Shown: positions 32,493-43,221 of the stretch, one piece after another
How positions within the stretch are numbered: position 1 is the first letter of the stretch
How the letters are laid out: each line of letters starts with the position of its first letter
Origin: Candidatus Gracilibacteria bacterium
Lineage (GTDB): Bacteria; Patescibacteriota; Gracilibacteria; BD1-5; UBA6164
DNA length: 64,000 nt
Direction: 5' to 3'
Assembly (NCBI GenBank): GCA_010119145.1
Contig: JAACSU010000007.1
Span: 205,869 to 269,868 of the forward strand
Notes under the pieces: generated by a model
Told to the model about the DNA's origin: nothing
The model's input: the letters and a program-made list of their open reading frames with translations, nothing else
Databases searched by the model: none
Translations under genes and position numbers: made by a program

Positions 32493-35471
32493 ATGCTGAA
32501 GAAAATATTATTTTGAATTTTTACTTTTTTGTACTTCTGCATATCAGCCAATGCTTCTTTTGAGATAGCAGAAGTTTTTCCTAATACGCTTGATGATAAA
32601 AATTTAGAATATGTGACTATAAAGAATAATTATCAAGAATCAAAGTCACTTTCATGATACACATTAGAGGATATTTCTGGTAAACAATATATATTTTGAG
32701 CTGAAGATATACTCGAAGCGTGAGAAAGGAAAAGTTTTTTTAGAACGGTCACAAAAATTATTTTAAATAATACTAAAGAAACAATATTTCTCTATGATTG
32801 AGAATATAAACTTGTAGATTCAGTGTATTATGAAAATTCTGAAAAGTGAGAGTTTTTGAGTTTTGAAGACTTGAGTACAGATACTACTGAGCAACTGATA
32901 TCCTGAGAAGCACTTATGTCTGATGAAGTTTATATACAAGATGCTACAGGAGATAAAGTACTACTTACAAAAATAGTTACTCAGTTGCCACAAATAAAGT
33001 ATGATTTTCAGCGTCCAAGTTATATTTTAAAAACGTCATGAGTTGATATTTATGATTGTGATGATTCTCAAGATGAGTGTAAAATTAATTTTAATTTTGA
33101 AGAGAGCTTTATAGGCGATTTTTCAAAGTCAGAGTATGAATGCTTTATAGATTTTGGATTTTGAGAAATAACATGACAAGAAGAGAGGTGCAATCCAAAT
33201 ACCGTAATTTTTCCAGTATGAATACATAGAATATCTGTTAAAATATTTCCAAAAAAGAGTCCTATTACTTTTACAGAAAAAATCATAACTATAAACAATC
33301 TACAGTCAGAAAAAGATACTATAGAATCTATTGACTCAACTATTTTGAGTAAAAATATAGATAATAGTATCACTGCTCCAAATATAAAAATAGAATTTCA
33401 GCGACCAAGTTATATAATCCCTTCAGATGATAGTTCTCTCTTTACGTGCGACGATTCAATAGATGAATGCAAGGCTAATTTCAATCTTGACTCAAGCTTT
33501 TGAGAAGGATTCAAAGAAAATGATTTCTATTGTGAAATAGATTTTGGATTTTGAACAATCACATGAGAAGAAAATAAGTGTAATCCTAATACAGTTATCT
33601 TTCCGGTTTGAAACTATGATTTAGAGTTTAAAATTTTTTCTAAAACTCATCCTGAAGTATTTTCTACAAAAAAAGTGACACTCATGAACTCATGATATGT
33701 TCCAAAATTTTCAATTTCTACTTCTCAGAGTATTACATGAGAAAATAAGGCATTTTCAGTATTTACGGTAGTGATGAAAAAAATCATAGTTCAATCATGA
33801 GTTATCTTAGATGGATTCAATGTGTATAAGTGTAAAAAAGAAAAATGTAGTATGAATCTTGATTATAAAACGCAAGAGAAATACGAAAAATGTTTCTGGG
33901 ATTTTTGACAATGAGTTGCGTCCAACGATTTAACACATACCAGATGTAATCCTGGACTTATAAAATACGGTATATGAGAATTTAAAGGATCACTTACGGT
34001 CTTTGAAAAATGAAATGATACAAATTTTAAAAAAATATATTTCAACGTTTTAAATTTAGAGAGCACCAGAGAGTTGAAAATAAAAAAAGAAAAAGAAATA
34101 AAAGTTGTAGCACAAAATTTTGTAATTACAGATCCAGAATTTCAAGATATTTGAGTAGAGATAGAACTACAATGAAAACTATCTAAAAATAAAACACTTC
34201 AGGATTCTACTCTTATATGTGAATGAAAAGATACCTGTAATGTAAATCTCAATGGAATTATAACTGGCTCAAAAAAATGACTTGATTATGTATGGTTACT
34301 CAATAATGAAATAATTACTACAAAACTCAATCCAGCATGAATCTGGCTTGAACTATGAGAATATACGTTCAAACTTCAAGTATCTAAAGACGGAAAAATA
34401 TTACAAGAGGCAATATTCCAAGTTTTGGTTCAGAATAATAGTGTCTCAAAATGAAGCAAGAAAAAGTGACTGCTTGATGAAGTATTATTTTCATCAGATA
34501 ATAAAAAAATTAAGTTTTTACAAAGAGATATGAACTGAGTGATTCTATGAGATATTCTTCCAAATCCGGCTTGAAAAGATACTCTTGAATTTATACAAAT
34601 ACAAAATACAAGTAGTGTATATAAAAATCTAGAAGGATGTTATATATCAGACGGGTCAAAAAAATATATTTTTTGAAGTGAAATACTATGAGCCTGAGAA
34701 AAAAAGTATTTCTTTAAATATCAAACAAAAATAACTCTTTGAAATTCTAAAGATACAGTAGAACTTCATTGTGGAGAGAATCTCTTAGATTCAGTGACGT
34801 ATGAAAGAAAAATAAAAGATAACGAACTCTTAAGTGGTGCAATATTTCAATGATTTACTATCTGAGAGTTGAAGAGTCTCATTTCAAATAGTGAACTAGA
34901 AACTGTTATGAGCCAATATCTTAAACTCAAATTTCTCGTTCTCAAAAGATGATGACTGAAAATAACATGAAATACCTTTCCAAATTCAACACTAGAATTA
35001 TATAAAAATAATACAGTATTTCTCACTGTGCGTTCTGATAAAAATGGAAAAATTCTCCTTAAAACAAAATCTCTCGCAGCTTGAATATATGACTTTGATA
35101 TGAGAGTAATAAGTTCTAAAAATGAGTACTTACTTCAAAATGCTTGAAACTTTGAAATAACTCAGGCTCAGAGATATTCATGGTTCTATAAAAAACCAGC
35201 AAAAACTAAAACTTCAAAACTTCCAAAAGTTTCACAATTTATCGTCTCTCAAGCTGACGCCTATGATGCCACAACGACTGAACCCGTAGTAGTGCTTCCT
35301 CTGAGACAAAAAATAGCTCTATTTATTTGAATGCTCTCTATTTTATTACTCCTCGTACTTCATATATTCAGTATTATCGTACCTAAATATATACAAAAAA
35401 GTATAACAGATATATTTGTATTAAACTATTCAACCAGAGAAAAAGTATTGCTTGTTTTGCACTCAGCATAA
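32493..35471 (+). CDS. Large surface protein with two lamin-tail-like domains and four PKD-like repeats
   Basis: 992 residues. Signal peptide LFGIFTFLYFCISANA. Residues about 22-135 and 680-790 are LTD-like (EVFPNTLDDKNLEYVTIKN; GDILPNPAGKDTLEFIQIQN). Between them lie four Cys-bearing beta repeats of 100-130 residues starting near 168, 298, 432 and 545, each with C-x5-C-x-x-N-x-(N/D) and, in the first three, C-x-x-DFG...CNP. A C-terminal helix near 940-960 (IALFIGMLSILLLLVLHIF) and a basic tail anchor it. It is probably a stalk-like adhesin or structural surface protein. Paired cysteines could form disulfides. ATG 32493 follows TATACT at 32461. No enzymatic motif. Confidence 0.8.
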
Positions 35472-35558
35472 TAAAAATAAAAATCTCGATACATATTTAC
35501 TTTTCTATTTTAATAGCTACACTACTGCCAAATTTTAGCACTAAGAATCACGCACTCT

Positions 35559-37442
35559 ATGAATTTAGATAAGATTAGAAATTTTTGTATTATCGCACAT
35601 ATAGATCACGGTAAATCTACACTCGCTGATAGACTTCTGGAGATCACTGGGACGATTGATAAACGTGATATGAAGCACGGACAAATGCTCGATACAATGG
35701 AACTCGAACAAGAACGTGGAATCACAATCAAATTGCAACCTGTTCGAATGATGTGGAAGGGTTTTCAATTTAATATTATTGATACTCCAGGTCACGTCGA
35801 TTTTCAATATGAAGTTTCAAGGAGTCTTGCTTCGGTAGAATGATGCCTGCTTATTGTTGACGCGACTCAATGAATCGAAGCTCAAACACTTTCAAATGTA
35901 TATCTGGCTATTGAAAATGAACTCGATATTATACCAGTGATTAATAAAATAGATCTTCCAGCTGCTGATGTTGAGAGAGTAAGTGAAGAAATTATTAATC
36001 TACTTGGCTGTGATAAATCAGATATCATACCTATTTCAGCTAAAACATGAGAAAATGTTGAAGCTGTACTCGATGCAGTTTTACAGAGAATTCCCGAACC
36101 AGTCGTGTTTGATTCAAATTCTGAAGTGCAAAATCAAGAACTAAAAGCTCTTGTATTTGATAGCCAATATGATCCATACAGAGGAGTTGTTTCGTATGTA
36201 AAAGTATTTTCAGGTCAGATAAAAAAATGAGATAGTCTTCATTTCTTAAATACAGGGAAAAAAATCGAAGCTCTTGATGTCGGATATTTTGCACCATGAT
36301 ATATGAGTGCTCCACTGATTGATAATGGTTCAGTTGGGTACGTCGTAACAGGACTAAAGTCTATTCGTGACGCAAAAGTAGGGGATACACTTTGGAAAGC
36401 TGAAAATGTTGAATGACCAAAGGATAAACCAGAGAAGAGCTTGGCAATAGAATGATTTAAAAAAGTGACTCCATTCATCTATGCGTGAGTATTTCCTGTC
36501 GCAACAGATGAATATCCACAACTCGCCGATGCTATGGAAAAACTGATGCTCAATGATTCCGCACTTCAGAAAGAAACAGAGGCTTCAGCAGCACTTGGTC
36601 AATGATTTAGATGTGGTTTCCTTGGGTTATTACATTTAGATATAGTAAAAGAAAGACTGTTTCGAGAGTTTGATATGGATGTTATCATGACAGCGCCTCA
36701 GGTGACGTATAAACTCAGAATGTATGGTGATAAAAAATCAGAATATTCAAGACTCTCCCCAGAACTTATAGAGCATGAATCAAAAACTAAGACAATTATA
36801 TCAGTTTCAAATCCTGAGGATCTTCCTCCTCGCGATGCCTTTGAAACTATCTCAGAACCAATTGCAAAAATAGAACTTATTACTCCGCTAGATTTTGTTT
36901 GAGCGATGATGCAACTAGCTCAAGAACGAAGAGGGGTATTTAAAAATCAGCAATTTATTGATCAGTCTCGAGTAATGCTGACCTATGAACTTCCGATGAA
37001 CGAACTTATTGGAGACTTTTATGATGAGATGAAATCTCTTTCAAGTGGGTACGCTTCACTCAATTATGAATTTCTTAAATATAATGAAGATAAACTCGTT
37101 AAGCTCGATATATTTATAGCATGAGAGAGAATCGCAGCACTGTCACTTATGTGTCATGAATCGCAAGCCAAATTTATTGGTGGAAAAATCACGAAAAACC
37201 TCAAAGAGGTAGTCCCACGAGCACAGTTCTCCATAGCAATTCAAGCAGGAGTAGGGAACAACGTTGTTGCCCGAGAAACACTCTCAGCTTTCCGAAAAGA
37301 CGTGACAGCAGGACTCTATGGATGAGACGTATCTCGAAAAAATAAACTTTTGGATAAACAAAAGAAAGGGAAGAAAAAGATGAAACAATTTGGTAAGGTA
37401 AGTTTACCAAGTGAAGCATTTGTAAATTTACTCAAGAAATAA
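35559..37442 (+). CDS. lepA: Elongation factor 4 (LepA)
   Basis: 627 residues. [18 protein letters not shown] (G1), the switch region [33 protein letters not shown] (G3), VINKIDLP (G4) and ISAKTG (G5), then the C-terminal LepA domain [20 protein letters not shown] with [20 protein letters not shown]. It back-translocates or remobilises paused ribosomes. In [10 protein letters not shown] the Arg residues are coded CGA, showing that CGA remains Arg here. Usual family length about 600. ATG 35559 follows the large surface gene by 87 bp. Confidence 0.96.
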
Positions 37443-37481
37443 GTTATCTATAAGTTTAAAAAACTTCAAAAATAATTTCCT

Positions 37482-38417
37482 ATGCAACACTTCACAGATA
37501 AAATACTCTATAAAACACATCAGCATATTATTGTGCCGATTACTAAATTTTTGGCTGTATTTTTGCCTTTATTTATTATTTCAAGCGTTCTATTCTATTT
37601 CATTGATATTAATATTGCGATTATAGTTATTTTTGAGGTACTTTTTGCAGTATTGATTTTTGCTTGGTTCTATTTCTTTTGGGTAAAATCGTATTTTATC
37701 ATTTCAAACGAGAAGATAATTGTTAAAGTGCGAAACTGAATATTTTCAAAGTTTCATATGTCGATTCATTTCAAAAATATCCGAGATATGGCATTTTCGA
37801 AGAATAATATTATGCATTATGCTCTTGGTTATGGAACTATTTTTGCTCGAAGTAGTGCTGGAGCAGTTGGGGATTTAGAAGCAAAACAGATTCCCAACAT
37901 TGAAAAAGTATACAAAATACTTAATGCACTTCATAGTATGGATGATAGCGAGAGAAAAAATATTTCATCACTTGATCAAATACTTCTACCACTTTCATCT
38001 CAGAAAGTAAATAATCTAACAGAATTTACTGTAGAAGAAACGCTTGAAGAAGTTATTGAAAAAGAAAAAAATATTCTTTTAAATATTCAATGAATTAGGG
38101 AAGTGGTACTACTTGATGGGGTAGATAGAAAACAAATATTTTCACTGGAAGAAGATCGAAATCATTGAGTCTATGAAGCTCTCAGAAAAAAAGTACTTTT
38201 TGCAGCGACGCATGACGTCTCTTTGAGAGATCCAGATGAAGCCATAGTATTACAAGCTTGAGAAAAAGTAATTTTTCCAAGTGTAAAATTTCATGAAATT
38301 AAAAGAGACTCTGTAATTTCAAGCTCACCGTGACTTGCGGTACATGAATATCTTGTTCCAAAATTTAAAGATTTTGATGCATATGACGCGACTCTTCTTA
38401 TTTGATTTGATATATAA
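37482..38417 (+). CDS. Membrane protein with bacterial PH-like domain
   Basis: 311 residues. Two helices near 22-65 (FLAVFLPLFIISSVLFYFID; IIVIFEVLFAVLIFAWFYF) are followed by SYFIISNEKIIVKVRNGIFS and IHFKNIRDMAFSKNNIMHYA, which match bPH2/DUF304 proteins with PH folds next to the membrane. The C-terminal 150 residues form a second beta-rich region with VIFPSVKFHEIKRDSV. Partner molecules are unknown. The HEPN-like gene begins 5 bp downstream, so they are co-transcribed and may work together. Confidence 0.68.
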
Positions 38418-38422
38418 ATATA

Positions 38423-38782
38423 ATGTGGAATTTTATAAAACTTTTATTCTGAATTCACAAGAAAACAATTTCATCATTGAGTTATCAAAAATTTTTAAGC
38501 CATACGAAATCTATTGAGAAACTCTCTGCTTCAGAACAAATCGTGCAGTATGATAAGGTGTATCATCATATTCTACAAGAACTCGGATATTCTGGCACGT
38601 TTGGTGAGATACTGAAACGTACACCAAAAGAAATTACAAATATTCAGGACATTTGGACTCTGCATAAACTGAGGAATACTCTGGTACATGAACTTGAAAA
38701 ACACAATCAACTATTACTTAGCCAGCAAGCTGGAAAATACAGAAAAATAATTATAAGTTTTTTAAAACAAGTGAAAAACTAA
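38423..38782 (+). CDS. Small HEPN-like protein
   Basis: 119 residues: MWNFIKLLFGIHKKTISSLS at the start, all-helical. LHKLRNTLVHELEKHNQ carries the R-N-x-x-x-H arrangement of HEPN domains, many of which are RNases or toxin/antitoxin parts; here it could also be a structural HEPN relative. ATG 38423 gives in-frame extension before SYQKFLSHTKS. It sits 5 bp after the PH-domain gene, and its stop overlaps the stop of convergent mgtC copy 1 by 3 bp. Confidence 0.6.
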
Positions 38783-39462
38783 TTTTCGATTATTGATATT
38801 TTTTTGATATCAAATTTTTGCTTCAATTTTTTTGATATTTCTCCGAGTGAATTGCTTCTTTGTATTCTTCCAGTGATTTTTATTGAAATTCATTTTTCCT
38901 CTTCACTATATTCAAGTGACTCGAGTTTAATACATAGTAAGGTAAGTTCTGATTTTAAATCTGAAATATCCATATCTTCTGATTCTAGTTGAATCTTCAT
39001 TTGGAAATGCATATATCCAAAAATAAAGTATTTTTCTAGTTTAGAGATTACTATGAGATTTATGAGGATAATTATTACAACGAGTACTGAGATATAATAA
39101 AATCCTGCTCAAATAAGGAGTCATAAAGCAGCTACGACCCATATATTTGCTGCAGTAGTGAGTCACTTTGTATTGAGTCCTACTTGCATGATAGCTCAAG
39201 CTCATAAAAATCATATTCCCGACATAACTGATCAGGCTATTCTCAGTGCATCTATCCCAGAATCTGGATTGAGATTTATGTAGGAGATTGACAGAACCAT
39301 AGCTATACAAGCTCCTAGTCAAATGAGTATATGAGTCCTGAGTCATGCGGATTCTCATTTATATTCTCTCTCAAGACCAATAATTCAACTAGCAATTATT
39401 ACAAATATAATTCTGAGTATCATTTCTGACTGTACAATAAAATTAGGTATGAAATCGACCAA
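38779..39462 (-). CDS. MgtC/SapB family membrane protein, copy 1
   Basis: 227 residues from TTG 39462; ATG 39423 (214 residues) is the alternative but would remove the first half of helix 1. IIGLEREYKGESAGLRTHIL is the MgtC signature, followed by SVMSGIGFLGAGAIMQVG and LTTAANIWVVAALGLLIGAG. Five helices, then a soluble C-terminal domain (ACT-like). MgtC proteins affect Mg2+ homeostasis and ATP synthase in other bacteria; the substrate or target here is not known. A close paralogue follows upstream, after a terminator. Confidence 0.85.
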
Positions 39463-39464
39463 AA

Positions 39465-39500
39465 TAAAAATACTTAGTGAATAATACTAAGTATTTTAAG
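39465..39500 (-). terminator. Terminator between the two MgtC genes
   Basis: On the minus strand AAAATACTTAGT pairs with ACTAAGTATTTT across a 7-nt loop, followed by T-rich DNA. It ends the transcript of copy 2 just before copy 1, so the two are probably separate units. Confidence 0.75.
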
Positions 39501-39526
39501 AATATTAGGAAAAATTAAAAGTTCTT

Positions 39527-40204
39527 TTAATAGCGCATATTTTCAGATATGGATATCTTCTTTGCTTTTGTTATTCTCTCAATATTAGCTTTGAGAGTGA
39601 AGAGGTTTGTATCATAGTCAATTCGAGAGACAATATCAAGTGTTACTCAACTATCCGTCTCTTTGATGTTTTTTGAGATAATTTTAATAGGCTCTAATTT
39701 TATTTGTTCATATATATTTTCTAGACTTTTTTGTTTTGTCTCAAATATAATGTGGATACTACAATATTTTTTAGGATGAAGGTATCTTGATTTAACTTTT
39801 GTAATAATAACAAGATTAGCAAGAATAATACCAGCTGTAAAAAGTGCTGGAGTATAGAGCCCAGCTCAAACAGCAAGTCAAATAGCAGCAGTGACCCATA
39901 TATTGGCAGCTGTTGTAAGTCCTTTTGTATCAAATCATTGCTTCATGATTGCTCAGGCACCGAGAAATCACACTCAAGATACGACTTGAGCTGCAATTCT
40001 GCCTGGGTCATTAATATTAGAATTGTAAATCTCTGGAACCAGAATGGATATTATCATAATAAGGCATGAACCAACTCAAATAAGGACATGGGTTCGCAGT
40101 CCAGCAGGCTGACTTTTGAGCTCACGTTCTATTCAAAGAGCTATACAGATAGCGAGAGTTACCATGAGTCGAATGACTATCTCTGCGTTTGAAAGTATTT
40201 CCAT
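39527..40204 (-). CDS. MgtC/SapB family membrane protein, copy 2
   Basis: 225 residues from ATG 40204. IALGIERELKSQPAGLRTHV, SGVGFLGAGAIMKQGFDTKG and LTTAANIWVTAAIGLAVGAG are the family motifs, nearly the same as in copy 1, with a similar ACT-like C-terminus (ISKNIKETDSGVTLDIVSRI). Copies 1 and 2 are diverged tandem paralogues. It is transcribed away from tRNA-His. Confidence 0.88.
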
Positions 40205-40349
40205 TGTTTTTAGTTTGATAATAGTTATTTCTATGATATCATAGCTCCACAGAAATAGCCAAATATTATGTAAAAATCTTTTGACTCTGAGAGCCAATTT
40301 TATATACTTCTGAGGCTTTTTCTAGAAAAAAGCAATTTTTTCAATATAC

Positions 40350-40427
40350 GGTGCCCGTAGTTCAGTTGGTTAGAACGCCAGGTTGTGATTCTGGAGGTCG
40401 AGGGTTCGAGACCCTTCGGGCACCCCA
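40350..40427 (+). tRNA. tRNA-His (anticodon GUG)
   Basis: Acceptor GTGCCCG (40351-40357) pairs with CGGGCAC; the extra 5' G at 40350 (position -1) faces C73, the identity base pair of tRNA-His. The anticodon loop TTGTGAT holds GTG. T-loop GGTTCGAGACC is present and CCA is encoded at the 3' end. Confidence 0.95.
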
Positions 40428-40529
40428 TATATTTTGATAAAAAAGGTACTTCAAAATTATATAGTGGAAATTTACTTCAAATTTTTACTACTTAATTTTT
40501 AAGCGAAATTCTCGGACATATTTCTCAGA

Positions 40530-40610
40530 TTTTAAGCCCCTGAAAAGTATTCCTGACGAAAGTCACAGTGATTGCGCTCACTGAGCAAGGATTTCACTAC
40601 TTTATTTTTT
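40530..40610 (+). ncRNA. Structured G+C-richer leader before rpsA
   Basis: In the rpsA upstream region two adjacent hairpins stand out: TGAC with GTCA around GAAA (a GNRA tetraloop), then CAGTGA with TCACTG around TTGCGC; a short TCCT/AGGA helix can close them into a three-way junction. It lies 40 bp before the rpsA ATG, between tRNA-His and rpsA. It may be an autoregulatory site for S1; no known riboswitch class was recognised. Confidence 0.4.
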
Positions 40611-40625
40611 AATATTCTTTGAGCT

Positions 40626-41903
40626 ATGGCAAAAAAAGAAAAAGCACTGAGTGCTGATCAAAAACTCTTTTCAGAGTTATTTGAAAATTCTCCAGAAATA
40701 CAATATCCAAAAGAAGGAGAAGTAATTACTGGTACGATTGAAAAAATCGAAAAGAAAAACATACTTGTAAATGTTAACAACCAGTTTACTGGTTTGGTTA
40801 TTTCTAAAGAACTTGGGAATAGTGTTGATATAGATACTCTTGAATCTGGTCAAAATATTGATGTTATGGTTCTTGGTGATTCTGTAGAAAGAGGACTTCT
40901 GATTCTTTCTCTTAAGAGAGCAAATCAAATCAAGAGTCTCAACGCTCTGAATTCAAACTTTGAAACAGGTGAAGTTATGACAGTTCGAGCAAGTGAAGCA
41001 AACAAAGGTTGACTCCTTGTTGATATTGATGGTCTCAAAGGGTTTATACCAGTTTCTCAATTGACACCACTTCACTATCCACGTGTTGAAGGAGCAGATC
41101 CAGAAAAAATACTTGAACATTTGAACTCACTTCTGACAGTTGATTTCCAAGTTCGTGTTATCAATGTAGATGACTGAGGAAAGAAAATCATCTTCTCTGA
41201 AAAAGCTGCAATGGAAGAACAACGAACAAAAGCACTCGAAACTCTCAAAGAATGAGATGTGGTTGAATGAGTGGTATCTGGTATTCTTTCTTATGGTTTA
41301 TTTGTTACCTTTGATGGTCTTGAAGGTCTCGTTCATGTTTCTGAAATTGATTGGGGGCATGTTAACAACCCTGGAAAATTTGCGAAAGTATGAATGAAAG
41401 TTAAAGTGAAAGTTATTGGACTTGATTCAGAAAAAATCTCACTTTCTATCAAACAACTCAAAGATAATCCTTGGGATGTACTTGCGAAAAAAGTGAAAAC
41501 TGGGGATACAATTAAAGCTCCAATTTCAAGAATTTCTCAATTTGGTGCATTTATGGATCTTGATGGTGGTATACAAGGGTTAATTCATTTATCTGAAATC
41601 TCTCACCACGTTGTAAAAGATATTAGAGATCATGTGAAAGTTGGAGAAGAAGTTGAAGCAAAAATTATCAACTTTGAACCACAAAAGAAACGAATTGGTC
41701 TTTCACTTAAAGCGCTTCAACCAGCTCCAGAAGGAATGAAAGAAGACTCTAAACCAAAAATGAAGGATGGTCCATCTGAAGAAGATAAAATAGACGCAGA
41801 AGTAGCTCCTAAAAAAGCAAAAAAATCTGACGAAACAGAAGAGAAAAAACCAAAAGCAACAAAAGCACCTGCGAAATCAAAAAAAGAAGACTCAGCTGCG
41901 TAA
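40626..41903 (+). CDS. rpsA: 30S ribosomal protein S1
   Basis: 425 residues with four S1/OB repeats. The first begins GEVITGTIEKIEKKNILVNV; the third has GDVVEGVVSGILSYGLFVTF and GLVHVSEIDWGHVNNPGKFA; the fourth GDTIKAPISRISQFGAFMDL and GLIHLSEISHHVV. A Lys/Ala/Glu-rich tail follows to the end. S1 binds mRNA and promotes initiation on structured messages. It heads the rpsA-rpsB-tsf translation cluster. Four repeats rather than the six of E. coli is common outside Proteobacteria. Confidence 0.92.
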
Positions 41904-41991
41904 TTAAAATATTTTTGGGAAGCAATACTGCACAAAAATATTTATTTAAAGTCTTATACTCTAAGGCTTGTATATATTAACTCACCATCCT

Positions 41992-42756
41992 ATGGATAAA
42001 AAAATGCTCAAAGATATGTTTGATAATCTCTTACATATTTGAAACAAATCTAATTACTGGAATCCACAAATGAAATCATATATTTATGGTTCTACAAACG
42101 GAGTTCATATTATAGATTTAACGCAAACTGCTACTCAACTTGAAGAGGTTATCTCTCAACTTCAAGAGCTGAATGCTTCTGGAAAAAAAGTACTATTTGT
42201 AGCTACGAAACTTCAAGCAAGAGACGCTTTTGCAAAACTTGCTGAATCTACTGGTCACTTCTACGTTACTGAAAAATGGGTTCCTGGACTTCTTACTAAC
42301 TTTAAGACAATAAAAGGAAGAATCGCTACATATCTCAAGCTTATTAAAGATGCAGATACTGGTGGATTTGAAATGCTTACTAAAAAAGAAAAAGCTGCTA
42401 AAATGCTAGAACTAGAAAAACTAGATAAAGCATTTAAAGGTCTGAAAGAAATGAAAAAAACTCCAGATGCTCTCTTTATAGTTGATGGTATTTACGAAGA
42501 ACAATCAGTAAAAGAAGCTCAAACTCTTGGAATTCCATGTTTTGCTATTTATAATACAAATGGTGATCCATACCAAGTAAAAGAATCTATTCCTGCAAAT
42601 ACTAATTCTGTAAAATCTCTTGATTATCTTGCTACAGCTCTCAAAGAAGGTTTCAAAGCTCAGCCTAAAAAAGCTGCTCCTGCTAAAACTGCTCAAGCAA
42701 ATACTGCAGCACCAGCAAAAAAAGATGAAACGAAAAAAACAGAAACTTCAAAATAA
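41992..42756 (+). CDS. rpsB: 30S ribosomal protein S2
   Basis: 254 residues. HIGNKSNYWNPQMKSYIYGS followed by NGVHIIDLTQTATQLEEVIS matches the S2 N-terminus (HFGHxxxxWNPKMxPYIYGxRNGxHIIDLxKT). RWVPGLLTNF appears as KWVPGLLTNFKTI, and PDALFIVDGIYEEQSVKEA gives the conserved PDxLFVVD block. The C-terminus adds a Lys/Ala-rich tail. S2 joins the small subunit late and anchors S1. TATACT at 41955-41960 precedes the ATG by 31 nt. The tsf gene follows after one intervening membrane gene. Confidence 0.94.
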
Positions 42757-42774
42757 TTTTATTATTAAAATAAT

Positions 42775-42803
42775 TTTAACTTTTGAGGCTGCTTATATAT
42801 ACT
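42775..42803 (+). promoter_or_regulatory. Candidate promoter for the 42835 membrane gene
   Basis: TATACT (42798-42803) lies 31 nt before the ATG with a weak -35-like TTTAAC (42775-42780) at a 17-bp spacer. The G+C-richer GAGGCTGC between them recurs before other TATACT sites. Confidence 0.4.
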
Positions 42804-42834
42804 GGAAGTATCATTTATATTCTTACTTCATTTT

Positions 42835-43185
42835 ATGCCGATAGATAATAAAAAAAATGAAACTTTAAATATTTCATTTCTACAAAAACAAAATATAGTG
42901 CACGCACTCGCGTATTTTCCATTTTTTGTTGGAGCAATCTCTATGTATGCTTTGGCTAAAACGAACAAGGAAGCTCTGATGCATCATGTAAAATACTCTC
43001 TTATACTATCTGTATTTGCAGTCATTTTACTATTGTTACTGAACTGGTATTTCCAAAATATTGCAGTGATACTTTATATCTGACTCTCTGTATATTTTGC
43101 TTTTAAAGCATTTAAGGGACAAGCTATTGAGGTAGAATTTCTTGATGTTATCGAAGAAAAAATAGAAGAAACATTTAAAAAATAG
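42835..43185 (+). CDS. Small membrane protein between rpsB and tsf
   Basis: 116 residues. Two or three helices: IVHALAYFPFFVGAISMYAL, KYSLILSVFAVILLLLLNWYF and QNIAVILYIGLSVYFAFKAF, then an acidic-basic tail EVEFLDVIEEKIEETFKK. The layout (short charged N-terminus, loop KTNKEALMHH before the second helix) resembles small DUF4870-like proteins, but this is weak. Insertion between rpsB and tsf, which are usually adjacent, is unusual; the function is not recognised. Confidence 0.65.
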
Positions 43186-43221
43186 AACAATATATATTTA
43201 TATGTACTAATAAACTAAAAT

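Noticed and set aside
35536-35560. Possible CIRCE operator (TTAGCACT and GCACTC) before lepA
   Set aside because: The two halves are direct, not inverted, and the spacing does not fit TTAGCACTC-N9-GAGTGCTAA.
40530-40610. Known riboswitch (glycine, c-di-GMP, guanidine or SAM) before rpsA
   Set aside because: None of the conserved cores of these classes was found by eye; left as unclassified structure.
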